64,000 nucleotides of DNA from positions 248,001-312,000 of the forward strand of contig JAWQEG010001550.1 in assembly GCA_033782935.1 (NCBI GenBank). Direction: 5' to 3'. Within the stretch, counting starts at the first letter, position 1; each line of letters starts with the position of its first letter. Origin of the DNA: Petrolisthes cinctipes (taxonomy: Eukaryota > Arthropoda > Malacostraca > Decapoda > Porcellanidae). Of this stretch, positions 45,301 through 57,500 are shown in pieces. The notes beneath the pieces are model-generated. The model was not told the DNA's origin. It saw only the letters and a program-made list of their open reading frames with translations, and made no database searches. The position numbers were made by a program, and so were the translations under genes.

Positions 45301-48300
45301 CTATGTTGGATAAACTGTCTGAGGTGATTGGAAAGTTTTTCACTCATACTGTGTCTTGAAGGGTATTGTAGCCGATTTGGCTTGGCCACCCATCCATAAA
45401 TAATATGGCCCAATCTCAGGTCCTTGTTTCCATAATGTGGAAAAGTTGGACATTGCTGTCTTCTGGTTTACTGTGTGGTAAATCTCAAGTTGGAGGATTA
45501 TAAAATAAGATATAGGGTGAAGTGTTTTGGAATACTTTTAAGTTAAATGTGGAAACTATTAAAAGTCTTTGATGTTAAAAACAGACATAGTGGAAAACCT
45601 CAGAAATAGAAGTAAGGGAGTGCTATGTATTGCATTATAATCTATTTTTACCATTGTTGTTCATAGCCACTCTGTTAATGCATTGATATTCTGTTGTGTG
45701 TCATTCTCATTTTCATTGTTAATAACCATCCTCCTTTTCTATCCATCATTTGTTTACCCTTGTTGTAGTTCTCATTGTGATGTACAGTACTGTAGTTTTG
45801 ACAGAAAATAGTTAAGATGAATCAAACTGAATGTTTTGTAGTACCATACCTATATTGTAATTTGTAGGTGCTCTATTTCTTAATAAACTTCTGCTTCCAG
45901 CCAGATATACAGAGTGTAGTATTACCTGCAAATAAGGACATTTGCTGTACGCACAAATGGAGAAGTGGAATATGTATCAGTCAAATGCCAGATGCCTTAT
46001 ATTTATTCCATGAAATATGTTGCATTCCATCCTAAAATTCAGGATAGTTTTATACAAATAATTGATTATGATTGTATTTCACCTTCCGCCATTATGTACA
46101 CTCACAATCCAATAAAAAAGTAAAAGCTATCCAAATAGAGACCGAAGTGAACAGCTAAGGTGGAGATAAATCTGTAGTATAGTATGTTTAAAAATGAACG
46201 TATGTGACCTGCATTGTATCTGGAGGTTAAGTAGCAAGCTGATCTTATATTATTTTATTTTACCTTTGAATCAAGCAGGTTCATGGTAATAGGAGGACTT
46301 TGTTCAGTGCCTGGAAAAAAAGGGACCAGTTTTACTGATCACACATAACACACATATAATAGCAGTTTTTAATAATCCTCTGCAAAACTAGAAATCTCAT
46401 TGAGGAGGTTTTATAGCTATGAACCACTTTCATATGCTGGCTAATGACTGTCTGGAAATTCTGAATTGGAATCTTACAAGTATTGTATATTGTACCAGTA
46501 AGTTGTCAAATACTTGTATACCAGAATTACAACTGGCTCCAATAAATGACTGATCAAATTTTTACTCTGTAGTTGAATATCCAGTTTAGACATAAAATAC
46601 CTCTCTGTTGAAGCAGAATTTCAATAAAAACAGTATATATTAGCTAAAAGAATGAATCGGTAAAGTTTTACTGATTTTTTTTTTTTCTACCAAAAATTCA
46701 GTTTAAACCCATTGGCTGTGTGCCTACAAATTTGAATCTTATTTATATGCTCTTCACAGTTGTGAATTCGAATACAAGGAAATCATATTGACACTTGCTG
46801 TATAGTCAGTCACCATTCAATGGCATTAATTCACAATATGGCAAAACTGAAAAATAAGTCAACCTAAATTGTCAATGTCTGCAATACTGTACTTAAAATA
46901 GATATGTAATTGTAATTATTGTAAATTCATAACAAAAACTGCAAAAAGTATTGAATATTTTTATGTATAAAGCATATGAAACTTTGTAATGTTTGGAAAA
47001 GGTACTCATATATTGTGTACCTCATTATTGTAAATAAATATGTGCAGGGTATTGTCAATAAAAAAGCTTTGTCAATATATACACATATAGTATAGCAATT
47101 TGAGTTTGTCCTTTGCTGTTTATTCTTCAAATAATCTAATAAATGTCCTGTAATGAGAAAAATTTTCAGGTACCATATTTTACACCCAGTGGTTTCCAGC
47201 AACACTTTCCATATTTAACAGACTGAGGAAATCACAGTGCTTATACAGAAGGTATATACTGTATTGCATAATATAATGTATGTGTTTGTTGTTAGATACT
47301 GATCATTTCTGCATGTAAGCAATGATTCCAATATGGTACATAATGAACAAAGTGTTAATAGGGTACTACCAATTAAATATTTATATGTTACCAGATGCCA
47401 CTGAGGGTTAGAATAGGTGCCTGAAAGATTATTTCCAGGACTGTTCCATTTGCCAAATAAGCATTCTAAGTTTGCAATAATTTTCGCTTAAGTTTGATAT
47501 ACTAAAACTTTCTAGGTTGAATTTCTGAAATTTAATTAGCAAGATTACTCTGACAATGTATTTAGTTAATTGAAAGTGTTCATCTTGTTGCCTTTTTATT
47601 TTGCCAGTAGCTGTTTGCTTTCTTACTCCATCAGTTATTAATTACATTTGTAAATATGCTTAATGATTTGTATATCTGAAATGGAAACCAATAGTTTACT
47701 ATTGACTATGTATTAAGCTTTCATTCAGAATCTATTGCTTGAATTAATATTGTTGAATTTTGAGTTGTTACCATTGACTCTGCTCATGTTCCATTAGCTT
47801 CAGCTAAGCTTCAACAATTTCATGAGTTCAGAAGTAATTCAGTGCATTTGTTAAGAAGCTTAATTTCCTTAGACAGGCTTCCATTATCAAATGGAAATAA
47901 TTTTGTACAGTATATTGTTACCATAGGAAGATGGCATTATTCATTTATTGTATGACATTTCTTTGATCTTATGATTAAGCAAATGATGCAAATACTGTAT
48001 TTCATAATTGTGAATACAGTACTACAGTTTGTCCGTATTCTTAATAGTTACTGTAGCATTAGCTTGCTTCCTAGGTATGTATTAATACACAGCTACAGTA
48101 ATTGCATGGGAGTTTCTACAATATTAAATACTGTACCAGTAATCACCGTAGACTCCATGAGAAAAATATGTACCGGGAGCAAATCTTGTGCTGGTTGCTG
48201 TTAGTGACACAAGCTTCCCAGTCATATTTACATTACATCCTATGACACACTTCTGACTTAGAATGTAGACAAGTTGTAAGATTCACACTTTTGGAATGTC

Positions 48301-48480
48301 AATGCAGTTCGTTTGAACTTAGGATCATTAAAATGTTGGAAGTGTAACTATAGCAAGTCTCTCCAGAATTTGCCCGAAATGACTTCTTCCATGCTGTAAG
48401 TACATCCATGCTCCCATTCTTTTATGACATTGTAATGTTTTTTTTTCCCCAAGGCATGACTGTAAAAACTTCAAAAAACA
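42393..48480. other. 3' flank of the lectin gene and AT-rich intergenic DNA
   Basis: AATAAA at 42572-42577 could end the lectin transcript. A tract at 44080-44420 repeats AAATCTGACC, AAAGTGTCC and AAAGTCTGG words and starts ACAGTAAACTCTTGTTAAATC, suggesting a worn Tigger-like end. A similar worn end (CAGGCAACCTTCATTATAC) lies at 43004. No further gene was recognised. Confidence 0.4.
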
Positions 48481-48679
48481 AAATAAATTTTTTTATATCC
48501 TCTTCCAGTTTCAGAATTCCATTTGAGCATTTATGTAGTGCCTCTATGGACAAAGTCCCTTAGGTGCAAGAACTTGGAGAAAGCTGCAAGTTTTCTGAGC
48601 TTGAAAGGGAGAGTAAATGGGAGGGCAGTATAACCCATTTTACTGGGTATTTCTGTCCCTCTTTCAGTTTTCCCATATT

Positions 48680-48842
48680 CAGATATTATTTTTACACCCC
48701 TGGCCCTGGAGACCCCACCACTTGAAAAAAGCATGATGATGATGGTGATAAATGTATATTACAGTATATCTAGCTTATTAGGCATTGGGAAATGGCAAAC
48801 CCATTGCCCACCATTCTTGCGATGGTGCAGTCAGCCTCGTAT
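48680..48842 (+). repeat. SINE-like repeat pieces, GATGATGATG tail then a second head
   Basis: CCCTGGAGACCCCACCACTT-GAAAAAAGC and GATGATGATGGTGAT match the 3' end of the repeat at 14163-14405. Directly after it, CCACCATTCTTGCGATGGTG-CAGTCAGCC matches the head. Two partial copies lie almost in tandem. Confidence 0.5.
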
Positions 48843-49015
48843 GGGGGCGAGTACTGCTGATGAATGAGAAGTAGAGTGATGCCATGAATGATAATGTGTG
48901 ATAGCTCAAGATGCATGTATGTAATGTTTAAGTTTGCACGAGTGAAAGTTATATGTTGTGATAGCAAAATAATGCACTTTGTGATGACGGAAGTGCGAAT
49001 GAGAGAGGTTCTGGA

Positions 49016-49145
49016 GGATGTTTAGTGGAGTGGTTGAGTGATTACCGAAGAGCTACAGAGTGTATGTGATGGGTGATATGAATGGTAAAATTGGAATGGC
49101 TCGGCAGAATGAGGAGATGGGAGCTTTTGGTGTGCCAGTGGAGTG
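49016..49145 (+). pseudogene. LINE endonuclease fragment
   Basis: Reads SYRVYVMGDMNGKIGMARQ then EEMGAFGVPV. V.GD.N...G is the conserved block of the apurinic-type endonuclease at the N-terminus of non-LTR elements (family form GDMNARVG). Only this block remains. Confidence 0.6.
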
Positions 49146-49147
49146 AA

Positions 49148-49360
49148 TGGTTGATTGATTGATTGATATATTAGGCGACGCAACAGCGCGGTCATATAGT
49201 GCCAGGAGAAGGTGATAGAGAGGTGAGACAGCAAGTAGGAAGGAAACAGAAAGAAAAGAGGGACAGTTGAAGAACAGAATGGGAGTGGCTGGGGCAGAAG
49301 GGGAGCCCAAACCCTTAAAGTATTGCCCACATCACTACAGGCAATAACTCCCTTAGGAGG
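49148..49360 (+). repeat. Unclassified interspersed repeat starting with TGATTGAT units
   Basis: TGATTGATTGATTGATATAT-TAGGCGACGCAACAGCGCGG, then a purine-rich part and a pyrimidine end at about 49355. It is more GC-rich than its surroundings and interrupts two LINE/SINE fragments. Confidence 0.4.
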
Positions 49361-49365
49361 GGGGG

Positions 49366-49440
49366 GTTGCTGATGGTGTAACGGTTAGCACACTCGCCTG
49401 GCATGCGAGAGATCCCGGGTTCAATTCCTGGGTCAAGTCT
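49366..49440 (+). repeat. tRNA-derived SINE head (not a functional tRNA)
   Basis: RNA polymerase III A box TGGTGTAACGG (49374-49384) and B box GGTTCAATTCC (49418-49428). A good anticodon stem CTCGC/GCGAG with loop CTGGCAT (anticodon GGC, Ala-like) and a good T stem CCGGG/CCTGG. The acceptor arms (TTGCTGA and GTCAAGT) do not pair, so a working tRNA is unlikely. The SINE body may continue to about 49600. Confidence 0.65.
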
Positions 49441-50154
49441 GTGGTCAAAACTATAATCAATATTAATAATGTCACTAGCTATATGGCCCTAACTCGTCTA
49501 CCTGCTGTAGTATACCCAGATGTAACTATCTGTACTTTATTTTTACTCCTCTGTGTTTTGTCTCGGTATTGTAATATGGACAAGCGCCCGTGTATTACCT
49601 TTGTCTCTACTATTTTCTAATCTTCCCTCCCAGCTCCCCAAAATCATCATATAATACTCCACATGACCACCACATTGATCCTTTCATATCTACAGTTCCT
49701 CCTCCTATCCCACCTCCCCATATATTCCCCTCCCCTTCCTCTTCTCTATCCAATGGAAAATTTATGATTGCTGCAGGTTTAACATCTCGCTTATCGTTTA
49801 CTGCATGCAAAATATGTGGACTGGAGGAGCAGCTATATGATAAAATAAATACGGCAAGATAAGGATTCTAGTACTGGGAGAAGGATAGACCACTCGTATG
49901 GGAATAGTTTTGGTCGTCATGGTACACCAGAGCCACCTAGCGGCAGAGGGGAATAACTAACCTTGCTTTTACTTGCACAGGAGCGGTAGGAGTTTTTTTT
50001 TTTTCTTTTTTGTTAACTGAAGTTGATTCTGTAGCTGAAATGGGGATTATTGGGTGTTCAGCAATACACTGTTCGAACAACTCTAAGTAAAATATGTATC
50101 TATCATTTTTCCGCATCCCAAAAGATCCTAAAAGGTGAGTTTTTACATAACTTT

Positions 50155-50380
50155 GTAAGCTACGTAGTGAGGAGATTGTAAAGGTGTATGGAAGTGAAGT
50201 TTGTGGCACCTGGTGTGAGAGGCAGACCTCCGATTAGATGGCACAACAGAGTGGAAGAGTATGTGAGGAAGAGAAACGTGAGGGGCAGAGTAGGGATTGA
50301 CCAAGTAAGGAGGGAGTATTGAAACAGGGAAATCTGCCAGCTGGAGACACGTGGCCACCCCCTTGGGGAGAGTGTCCTAA
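50155..50380 (+). mobile_element. RTE-like LINE 3' fragment
   Basis: AAGGTGTATGGAAGTGAAGT.., GGCAGACCTCCGATTAGATGG and GTGGCCACCCCCTTGGGGAG match the end of the open copy at 34763-35609. It includes one stop (TATTGA) and loses the GATA tail. Confidence 0.8.
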
Positions 50381-50639
50381 TTTATTATGTAATTTGCCGA
50401 CAATGAATGTAATTATTATTTCTATAGCAAGATAATTAGTATTACAAATCCTGTGTCTTACAAGTAAAGAAAATCCGGTTTAAAAATTTATCAGGATACA
50501 GGGTAGCAGACGGGAGCAGAAGTGTTGATTCCAACTGGCCACTAGAGGCGCCATCTGAGCCAGCCACAGCCACCACACCAAAATAACATTGTGTGGCCTA
50601 TCCTTCTTACCCTTGATGATAATAACAACCTGCTATAAT

Positions 50640-50786
50640 ACTATTTTTTTTATAGTGACGTCATCAGGAAACCAAAACAAACGCTCAGGGGAAACACACA
50701 GGGAGAATTGTCTGACGTGGCTGGCGGGAGGGCTCAAGATTGACTAGTTTTATTTCTTAACTACAAAACAGACTTTTTAAATTAAG
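50640..50786 (+). promoter_or_regulatory. Candidate promoter and noncoding first exon of SLC35B3
   Basis: Contains the palindromic cAMP-response/ATF site TGACGTCA (50656-50663) and the unfolded-protein-response type word TGACGTGG (50713-50720). AAG-GTAGGA at 50784-50792 is a good donor that could join to the acceptor at 51376, eight bases before the SLC35B3 start codon. No TATA box is evident. Inference only. Confidence 0.35.
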
Positions 50787-50825
50787 GTAGGATGTGACAT
50801 TTGACTTTGTCACTGAGATATATAC

Positions 50826-51195
50826 ATTTGTGGTATATACGATGGTGTGGTACCGGTACGATGGTCTGTAATATGCCTCTATGATAACTATTGCCTTATT
50901 AAAATACCGGTAATTTGGTACATTATTCAAGAACGTTTGTGGTACATACGATGATATGGTACCGGTACGATGGCTTTATGGACAAACAACAGACCCGTCG
51001 TACAATACTACACCACGGATGTTCTTGAATACGGCCTGATGACATCACTAGTAGCAGGTTACTGGGCTATATTCACGAACGTTTGTGGTGCATACGATGA
51101 CGTGGTACCGGTACGATGGCTCCATAGACAAACAACAGAGCCGTCGTACATTACCACACAATCGTATATACCACTTATGTCCTTGAATACGGCCC
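50826..51195. mobile_element. Two and a half palindromic elements of family C in tandem
   Basis: Full hairpins at 50921-51036 and 51071-51195 and a partial copy at 50826-50866, all with GTTTGTGGTACATACGATG and TGGTACCGGTACGATGG arms and the CATAGACAAACAACAGA centre. They lie between the proposed noncoding exon and the first coding exon of SLC35B3. Confidence 0.75.
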
Positions 51196-51384
51196 GGTAT
51201 ACCTACGGCCCTTAGTACAGGTTGCCACAATGTCATTTAAGGACCCTGTGATCATGTGTGAAAATTCCGAGATATAGGACTAGGTGTACTTGTACAGTAC
51301 TGTACAAAGTGTTTGTGAATGGATGCCTGCTACAGAGATATGACAAGGGCTTGATAACTTGTGTCTCACATTTCAGCTCAGACC

Positions 51385-51555
51385 ATGAACCAGGATAAAA
51401 GTGTAAATATCGTCATTGGAGAGGGTCAAAGTTCACCAAAGAAGAATGATGTTAAGCTCTTTGGGTTTCCAGTATCTCAGCTTTCGACCATACCACGCTT
51501 CATCTTGCTGTCAGCAGCAGTGTTTCTATTCTATCTCATATATGGCTATGTTTTG
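51385..51555 (+). CDS. SLC35B3: SLC35B3 coding exon 1
   Basis: Residues 1-57: cytosolic start MNQDKSVNIVIGEGQ, then span 1 FILLSAAVFLFYLIYGYVL. The exon itself starts at 51377 after TTTCAG. Donor GTAAGT. Confidence 0.93.
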
Positions 51556-54500
51556 GTAAGTTCTAGCCTGAGGTGCATGCAACAGTACAATGGATATAGT
51601 ATTCTTTTCTTTATATTTTTTAAAGACAATTAATATCGGTATTTATTGAAAGAATTACCGTTTTGTAGCAGTGTTGCCAGATCCGGCTAGGTCCCAGTAT
51701 TTTGCCCCGGTCATTTTCTGTACTTTACCACGGTTATTTCCCGGTAGTTTGCACAGGTTAGCTCCCGGTAGTCTGCCCAGGTTAGGTCCCGGTAGTCTGA
51801 TGCGGTCTAGGTTAGGTCAGGTAAGATCAGGCTAATTTCAAAATGCCCCATTTGAATATGCCCTATCTTGTAAATGGGGCATTTGCGGAGAAAATGCCAT
51901 AGAAGAAAATAGTCTTAGAATGGTCTAAATAAGTAGGTAATGAAGGTAGAAAAACCATACCCAATAACGGTAATTCATTCAATATTTACCTTAATATCTC
52001 CTAGATATATATGATATAAAAATATCCTTTAATGTTAATTGTAGATTGTAATGTTGATTAGATTTAATAAATAGTAAAAGCATGTAGTGAGACAGATACA
52101 ATAATACAATGAAATTTTATATTATTGTATTGCCCCCTTTTTTTATATATATTTATGATGTTATTAATTTAAATAGTAGCGTAAAAGGGGGGGAGTTAGG
52201 CCGAGACCTTAAGATGTTAGAGGCTCGGAGATCACCTGTTACACCCACTCGTCACCCTGCAGGTAACCTTGCCCAACTACCACCCAAAATGTAAGCACTC
52301 TACCTACTCCGGGTAGAGTTGATTAAACCTTACAGGTGTTGTAACTCAAACCAATTTTATTAACGCCCTCCCCAGTATTACAGGCAAGTTCACTTCTCAA
52401 CTAGACTAGACACTAACCCAAGAAAAACATCATAAAAAAAAAATGTTATAGACCAATATTTCACTCTAAACATAAGGAAACTAGCAAAACCCAAAATATT
52501 GTCCAGTGCAAAAATAACAACCACAACCCTGGAGGAGACTCTGGCTCAACTCAACAACATTGTGGCTGGTTAATACCCTGCAACTGAGTTATTTAACTCA
52601 ATAATACTCCAAAAATACCAAGAAAAATAAATTGAATGCACATATACAACCTAGCACACCATACACGTTAATACCCCAGTGCAATAACAACAACACCCAC
52701 AACGGGGTGAGGAGACACTGGCTTGAACTCAAGAGTGTTGTGGTTGGTTAATACCCTGGAACTGGGTTCAACACTAGCTCTCTAGATAGCTATGATTGCT
52801 GGACTGGGCTGGGCGGTCACACCAAACTAGCTAACTAGGGAAGAGGCTAACTGTACATGTGTGTGAGTGTGTGGGTAGCTTAGGGACCACGTGGCTTGCT
52901 TCACACTTGATCTGCTATCATGAGTTGGTGCTGAATCACACAGGGATATATAATACTTTCAATGCTAGATACTTTAAGGGGCCACTCACAGACTTCCGCT
53001 TCAAGAATATCAAAGAAACTGAACTATTATGCCATTAGAGGAAGAGCCAGTTTTAACATGCCTTTGAGGATGAGGAGTTTGAGCTGAATGGGCTCCAAGC
53101 CTTCTCTCTTTCTCCTCCTCACCACCAGGTGTTTTGACCCCTGGCCCAAACAAGACAAGTGAACAGACAATTTTCCCTCATTTTTTAACATCTCACAACA
53201 TATAGAAAACTCCATCTCATTGAAGAGACGACAATGATTAAAATTATAACCTCACTTTATGGTCATACAAGGAATGAATTTACATTACTTAGCATGTCTT
53301 TGAATAAAGTGAAAGCATGAAACTGAACTGGGTTCTGCAAAAGTGTAGTTTCTCCTTGCCACCTCACCACACACACAAATAACCCTAAATATAAAGATAT
53401 AAACTTATAATTATACAGTGAGGTATATTAACCCTAAAAAAATACAAAACCCTACATATGCTTGTAATACCTAAACCTACTTAAACCTAAAGACATGTGA
53501 CCAAATAGATACAAATTTGTGTAATTACATTATCAGTACAGGTAACATTCCAGGAAGACTAAAGTACAGTCAACACAGGAATTCGTGATCCATCCCCAGG
53601 TTGAAGATGCTTGTCTCGCTTCAGTAGCCAGTGACTATTGTTGAGTATTTGCTTATCATTGCCATCCTGCATCATGGTTTCTGCCCCTGGTATATGATAA
53701 CCTGATACTGGTAGGAGCTGAGTTTTTTCTATATGGGGGGGGGGGGGGGGTTGTACTGCGTATTTATGTGTCCAACTGTACATATCCAAATATTTTTCTT
53801 TATCAGTCATCAGTGGTCTCATGGTACTTTGTGTGGCATGTCCACTGATAATTTTTTGATCGTGTGTTAATCAGTATTCCTGCCATGGCCATTCTTACGA
53901 GTGAAAGAATCCATGGAGGAGAGAGTTGTCATGTACAAGATTAGATATGAAGCCTTTAATTACTAACCATTTGTCCTCAGGAGCTGATCTTCACCCATGA
54001 GGGGATGCAGCCTCACGGATGGTACCTCACACTGATCCAGTTTGCATATTACACACTTTTTGCTTTCCTCCAGATAATCTTTAGTAGTGACAGTATAGCA
54101 AGGAAGTAAGTGTTGTCATTATAGGAGATAACATGATGCTGGTGAATTGGGGGCTACTGATTGTCTCAAAGGAGCCTCTGTGGCCCATTAATTAACATAC
54201 AGCTTGATTTCTGAGTAACAGCTCTGCTGATCAAGCTTTGATCCCAGTCCTGAGGGAATAGGCTTTTGATTGGTGCAGGGAGTATGTCCTTACATGTACA
54301 GTTGCCTCCACATGTAATGAGCACAGTTTCCAGTGGGTTTGGTGAAATGTGGCACTGTTATGTTTGTTTACTTGTAATAGTAAATGAATGGACAGAACTC
54401 ACTCCTGCTATAATATCCACTACAGTATAAGGATGCTATGTAAACATATACAGTGGTGCCACATTTTGCCAAACCCACCGAACACTGTGCTTATTAGTAA

Positions 54501-57500
54501 TGAAGGCAACTGTACCTGTTTGACTATCCTTTATGATATACAAGCATGCTTCACATGTATACTAACACTACCACTCCGACAGAAAATCTCTCTACGTTTG
54601 CCCCGCATAATCAACCTACTTTCTGTCTCAAAAACAACTTAGCCATACTGATGTAGTATTTTTCTTGGTGCAGTGTGGAGAAATCAAAGCCTCCTGTTCA
54701 CCAGTATTGTAGAGTATTACTATTTAGTAGCTCGCTCTTGCTTAGATGGTGTTGTAGAAAGAAGACATGTTTGATGCAGATGTTCCTTACATTTTATGTT
54801 ATACAGTACATAGATGCACATCCAGTACTGGGTATTTCTTCTTTACATCTTTTCCTATTTGGGTATTACTTGTTGAAACATAAGAATAGTGTATGTATTG
54901 GTAATATTGGAGGTCTTGGCATGCCTTTGGTCTTAGGGGTTTGCCTCTTCCCTGGAAAGCGAAAGTCTTGTAATACCTCCAAATTGTGCCAGGGAACAGA
55001 ACAACTCAATGTTGATAGAAAATCTATTGTATGACATAGTTTCAATAGTCCTCCAATTTGCCATCAAGAGTTTCTCCCCTTAAACTAATCACTTTCATTT
55101 CTCATGTTATTCTGTCTTTCATTGTTCTTCCTTTATTGTATACTTTCCCACCAATTGAATTCCTTCTTTTCTTTGTCGTAGAGAAGTGCTTCAAAAAGTG
55201 GTTATCAACATGTTTGAAATAGCATGCAAATGGTCCTTAACCCCTCTCCATTTATTTGTCAGGAAGATAGCAGTTCAAAGAACTTGGTGCAAAGTTCGGT
55301 TTTATAGGCACATAAGTTCACATTGATATTTCCTGAAATATAAAATATTTACAGGCTTTCACCTCTTCATTTTATGCTGCATACATAAGTACAGTGGCAT
55401 AGTCTATCTATCTATCTATAGCTCTGATGCCTCGTTCCCTCCGGGAACTCCCCCCAAGGGGGTGGCCATGGCAGAAGAGTTTCCATTTTCCCTGTCCCAA
55501 CACTCTCTCTTTACTTGGTCAAGCCCTACTCTACCCTTCACGTTTCTCTCCCTCACATATTCTTCCACTCTGTTCTGCCATCTAACCAGAGGTCTGCTTC
55601 TCACACCAGGTGCCACAATTTTATTTCTTTACAAACTCCTCGTCTAGCATTCTCTCCACATGTCCATACCACCTCAATGTATTACACTTCATTCTCTCAA
55701 CTACTCCACATTCAATACCAATTGCCTTCTTACTCATACCACAGAGGTGTATTATGCTGTATAATAGGTGTTTTAAAGTAAAGTATACTTTGAAATTATA
55801 GTGCCCATCACTATGAATACAGTACACCCCTCCCCTTCTTTATCTTGAGCTGGATCTGCCACTATTTTTCACATACTGTACAGTGCATAATAATGTACAA
55901 TGTATGTTATATATCTATAAAGTTTGATCTCGCAGGATTCTGTGAATAATCATAATAGCAGTTGGGATGATTCACATTAGCATGAAAAGCAACATACAAA
56001 AAAATACCAGTTTGTGGATGCATATTTAATCTTGAACTGATCCAGAGTAGAATGCATATAAAGAATAAAATTACATCTTCAAACTGCATTTTTTTTTACA
56101 TTTTCATAACATTTATATTACATTTTTGCTTCTTGCAGAATCCCCATGAGAACATACAGCATTATTGCCCTCTTGACAGTGGGGACTATGGGGTTCTCCA
56201 ATTCTTCTGTAGGATACCTGAATTATCCAACACAAGTAAGGCAGAATTCATAAGTGTGTTATAAATAGTAGCTCTTGTACAATATCTATTTTATTTCAAA
56301 TACATTTGGCCATACATATTATAAGACATAAGCTATGTTCATTGATACAGATGTTAGTTTTTTACAACAGTCTTGCTGCCCCTTCGAAAAAGAGGGTTGT
56401 TTTAACACAGAAAAGTTTTAATTATAACAGCCATTGTTTAAGGGTTAATTCTTTCAGCTCAAGTAAGAGTACCTGTACTTTAGTGTACTTCTCTGTATTC
56501 TCTTACCATTCATAACTTGCATTTTAATTACAGTACTTTTAATTACAGTATGTTAATGCTTGCCACATGCCAAGGTTGTTGTGGAGGTCATTTAGGGGAG
56601 AGACTTGTGACAGTGAATTGGAGTGCTGCTGAATCCTCCAAATGGTATCATGAAACAGATTCCCTATTAGTAATATTGATGTGATTTGTTTCCCGGGTTA
56701 GTTTGGAGGAATCAGTAGCCCTCTCATTCACCAAAAAGAGGTTCTCCCATTAACTAATGTTTCATGGAGTATTTTTGAAGATAGTGAAACAATGATATAT
56801 ATATATATTTTTTTTCTCATTGGCACCTATGCTCTCAGTCTTTGCTGCATAAATGAAGAAGGTGAATGAATTGGCTACCCCTCCTTTAAATAGTTTGCCT
56901 TAAGTCTACCAACAAAGTGTAACTCTTTTTAATAGCCTAGCTGAGGTATCCTAGCCCGGCCTCGAGGCCACTATGCTACAGAGTGGGGTGATAATATGAG
57001 ACATTAATGTTACCTAACAGAACAGGGATAAAGCTCACAAATTTCCTACTCCTATCCACTCCAGAAATAAAACTCATAGTTCATTGTGTATTACACTCAT
57101 GATCAGTATACTTACTCAAAAGTTGTCACAGTATTTTCTAGAGACAGTATAATGAGACACCACTGGTTAATAGTTCTAAGAAGTGGCTGTTACACTGTTT
57201 TCTCACAGCAAGTCTTGAGTGGCCTCTCATACATTATGAAACAATAATCTCTGTAGTTGGTCTCCCACTGGACACAAATATAATTTAACGTTCATTTTTG
57301 CATATGTTTGAAGCTACTATTCCTTTTTATTTTAAGTTTTGTTTTTGGGAAAGCACCACCAACAGAGGTGAAACTTGAACCCATACAATGGCTTCTGTGT
57401 CATTTCTCCTAAAAATTTGTAAATATTTGTGTTGGAATTTACAGTCATGAGAAATTTAAACTGCAGAGCTAATGATGTTTCAGTTCTGTACCATAGTTCA

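Noticed and set aside
49374..49436. Functional tRNA gene
   Set aside because: The acceptor arms do not pair and there is no discriminator/terminator context; a SINE head explains it.
49930..50560. CTCF-like insulator words (CCACCTAGCGGCAGAGG, CCACTAGAGGCGCC)
   Set aside because: The match is to short motifs only, one on each strand, without supporting context; likely chance in a GC-richer stretch.
52180..53000. LTR retrotransposon
   Set aside because: TGTTACACC-like start and a duplicated block were noted, but no second LTR, primer binding site or gag/pol sequence was seen.
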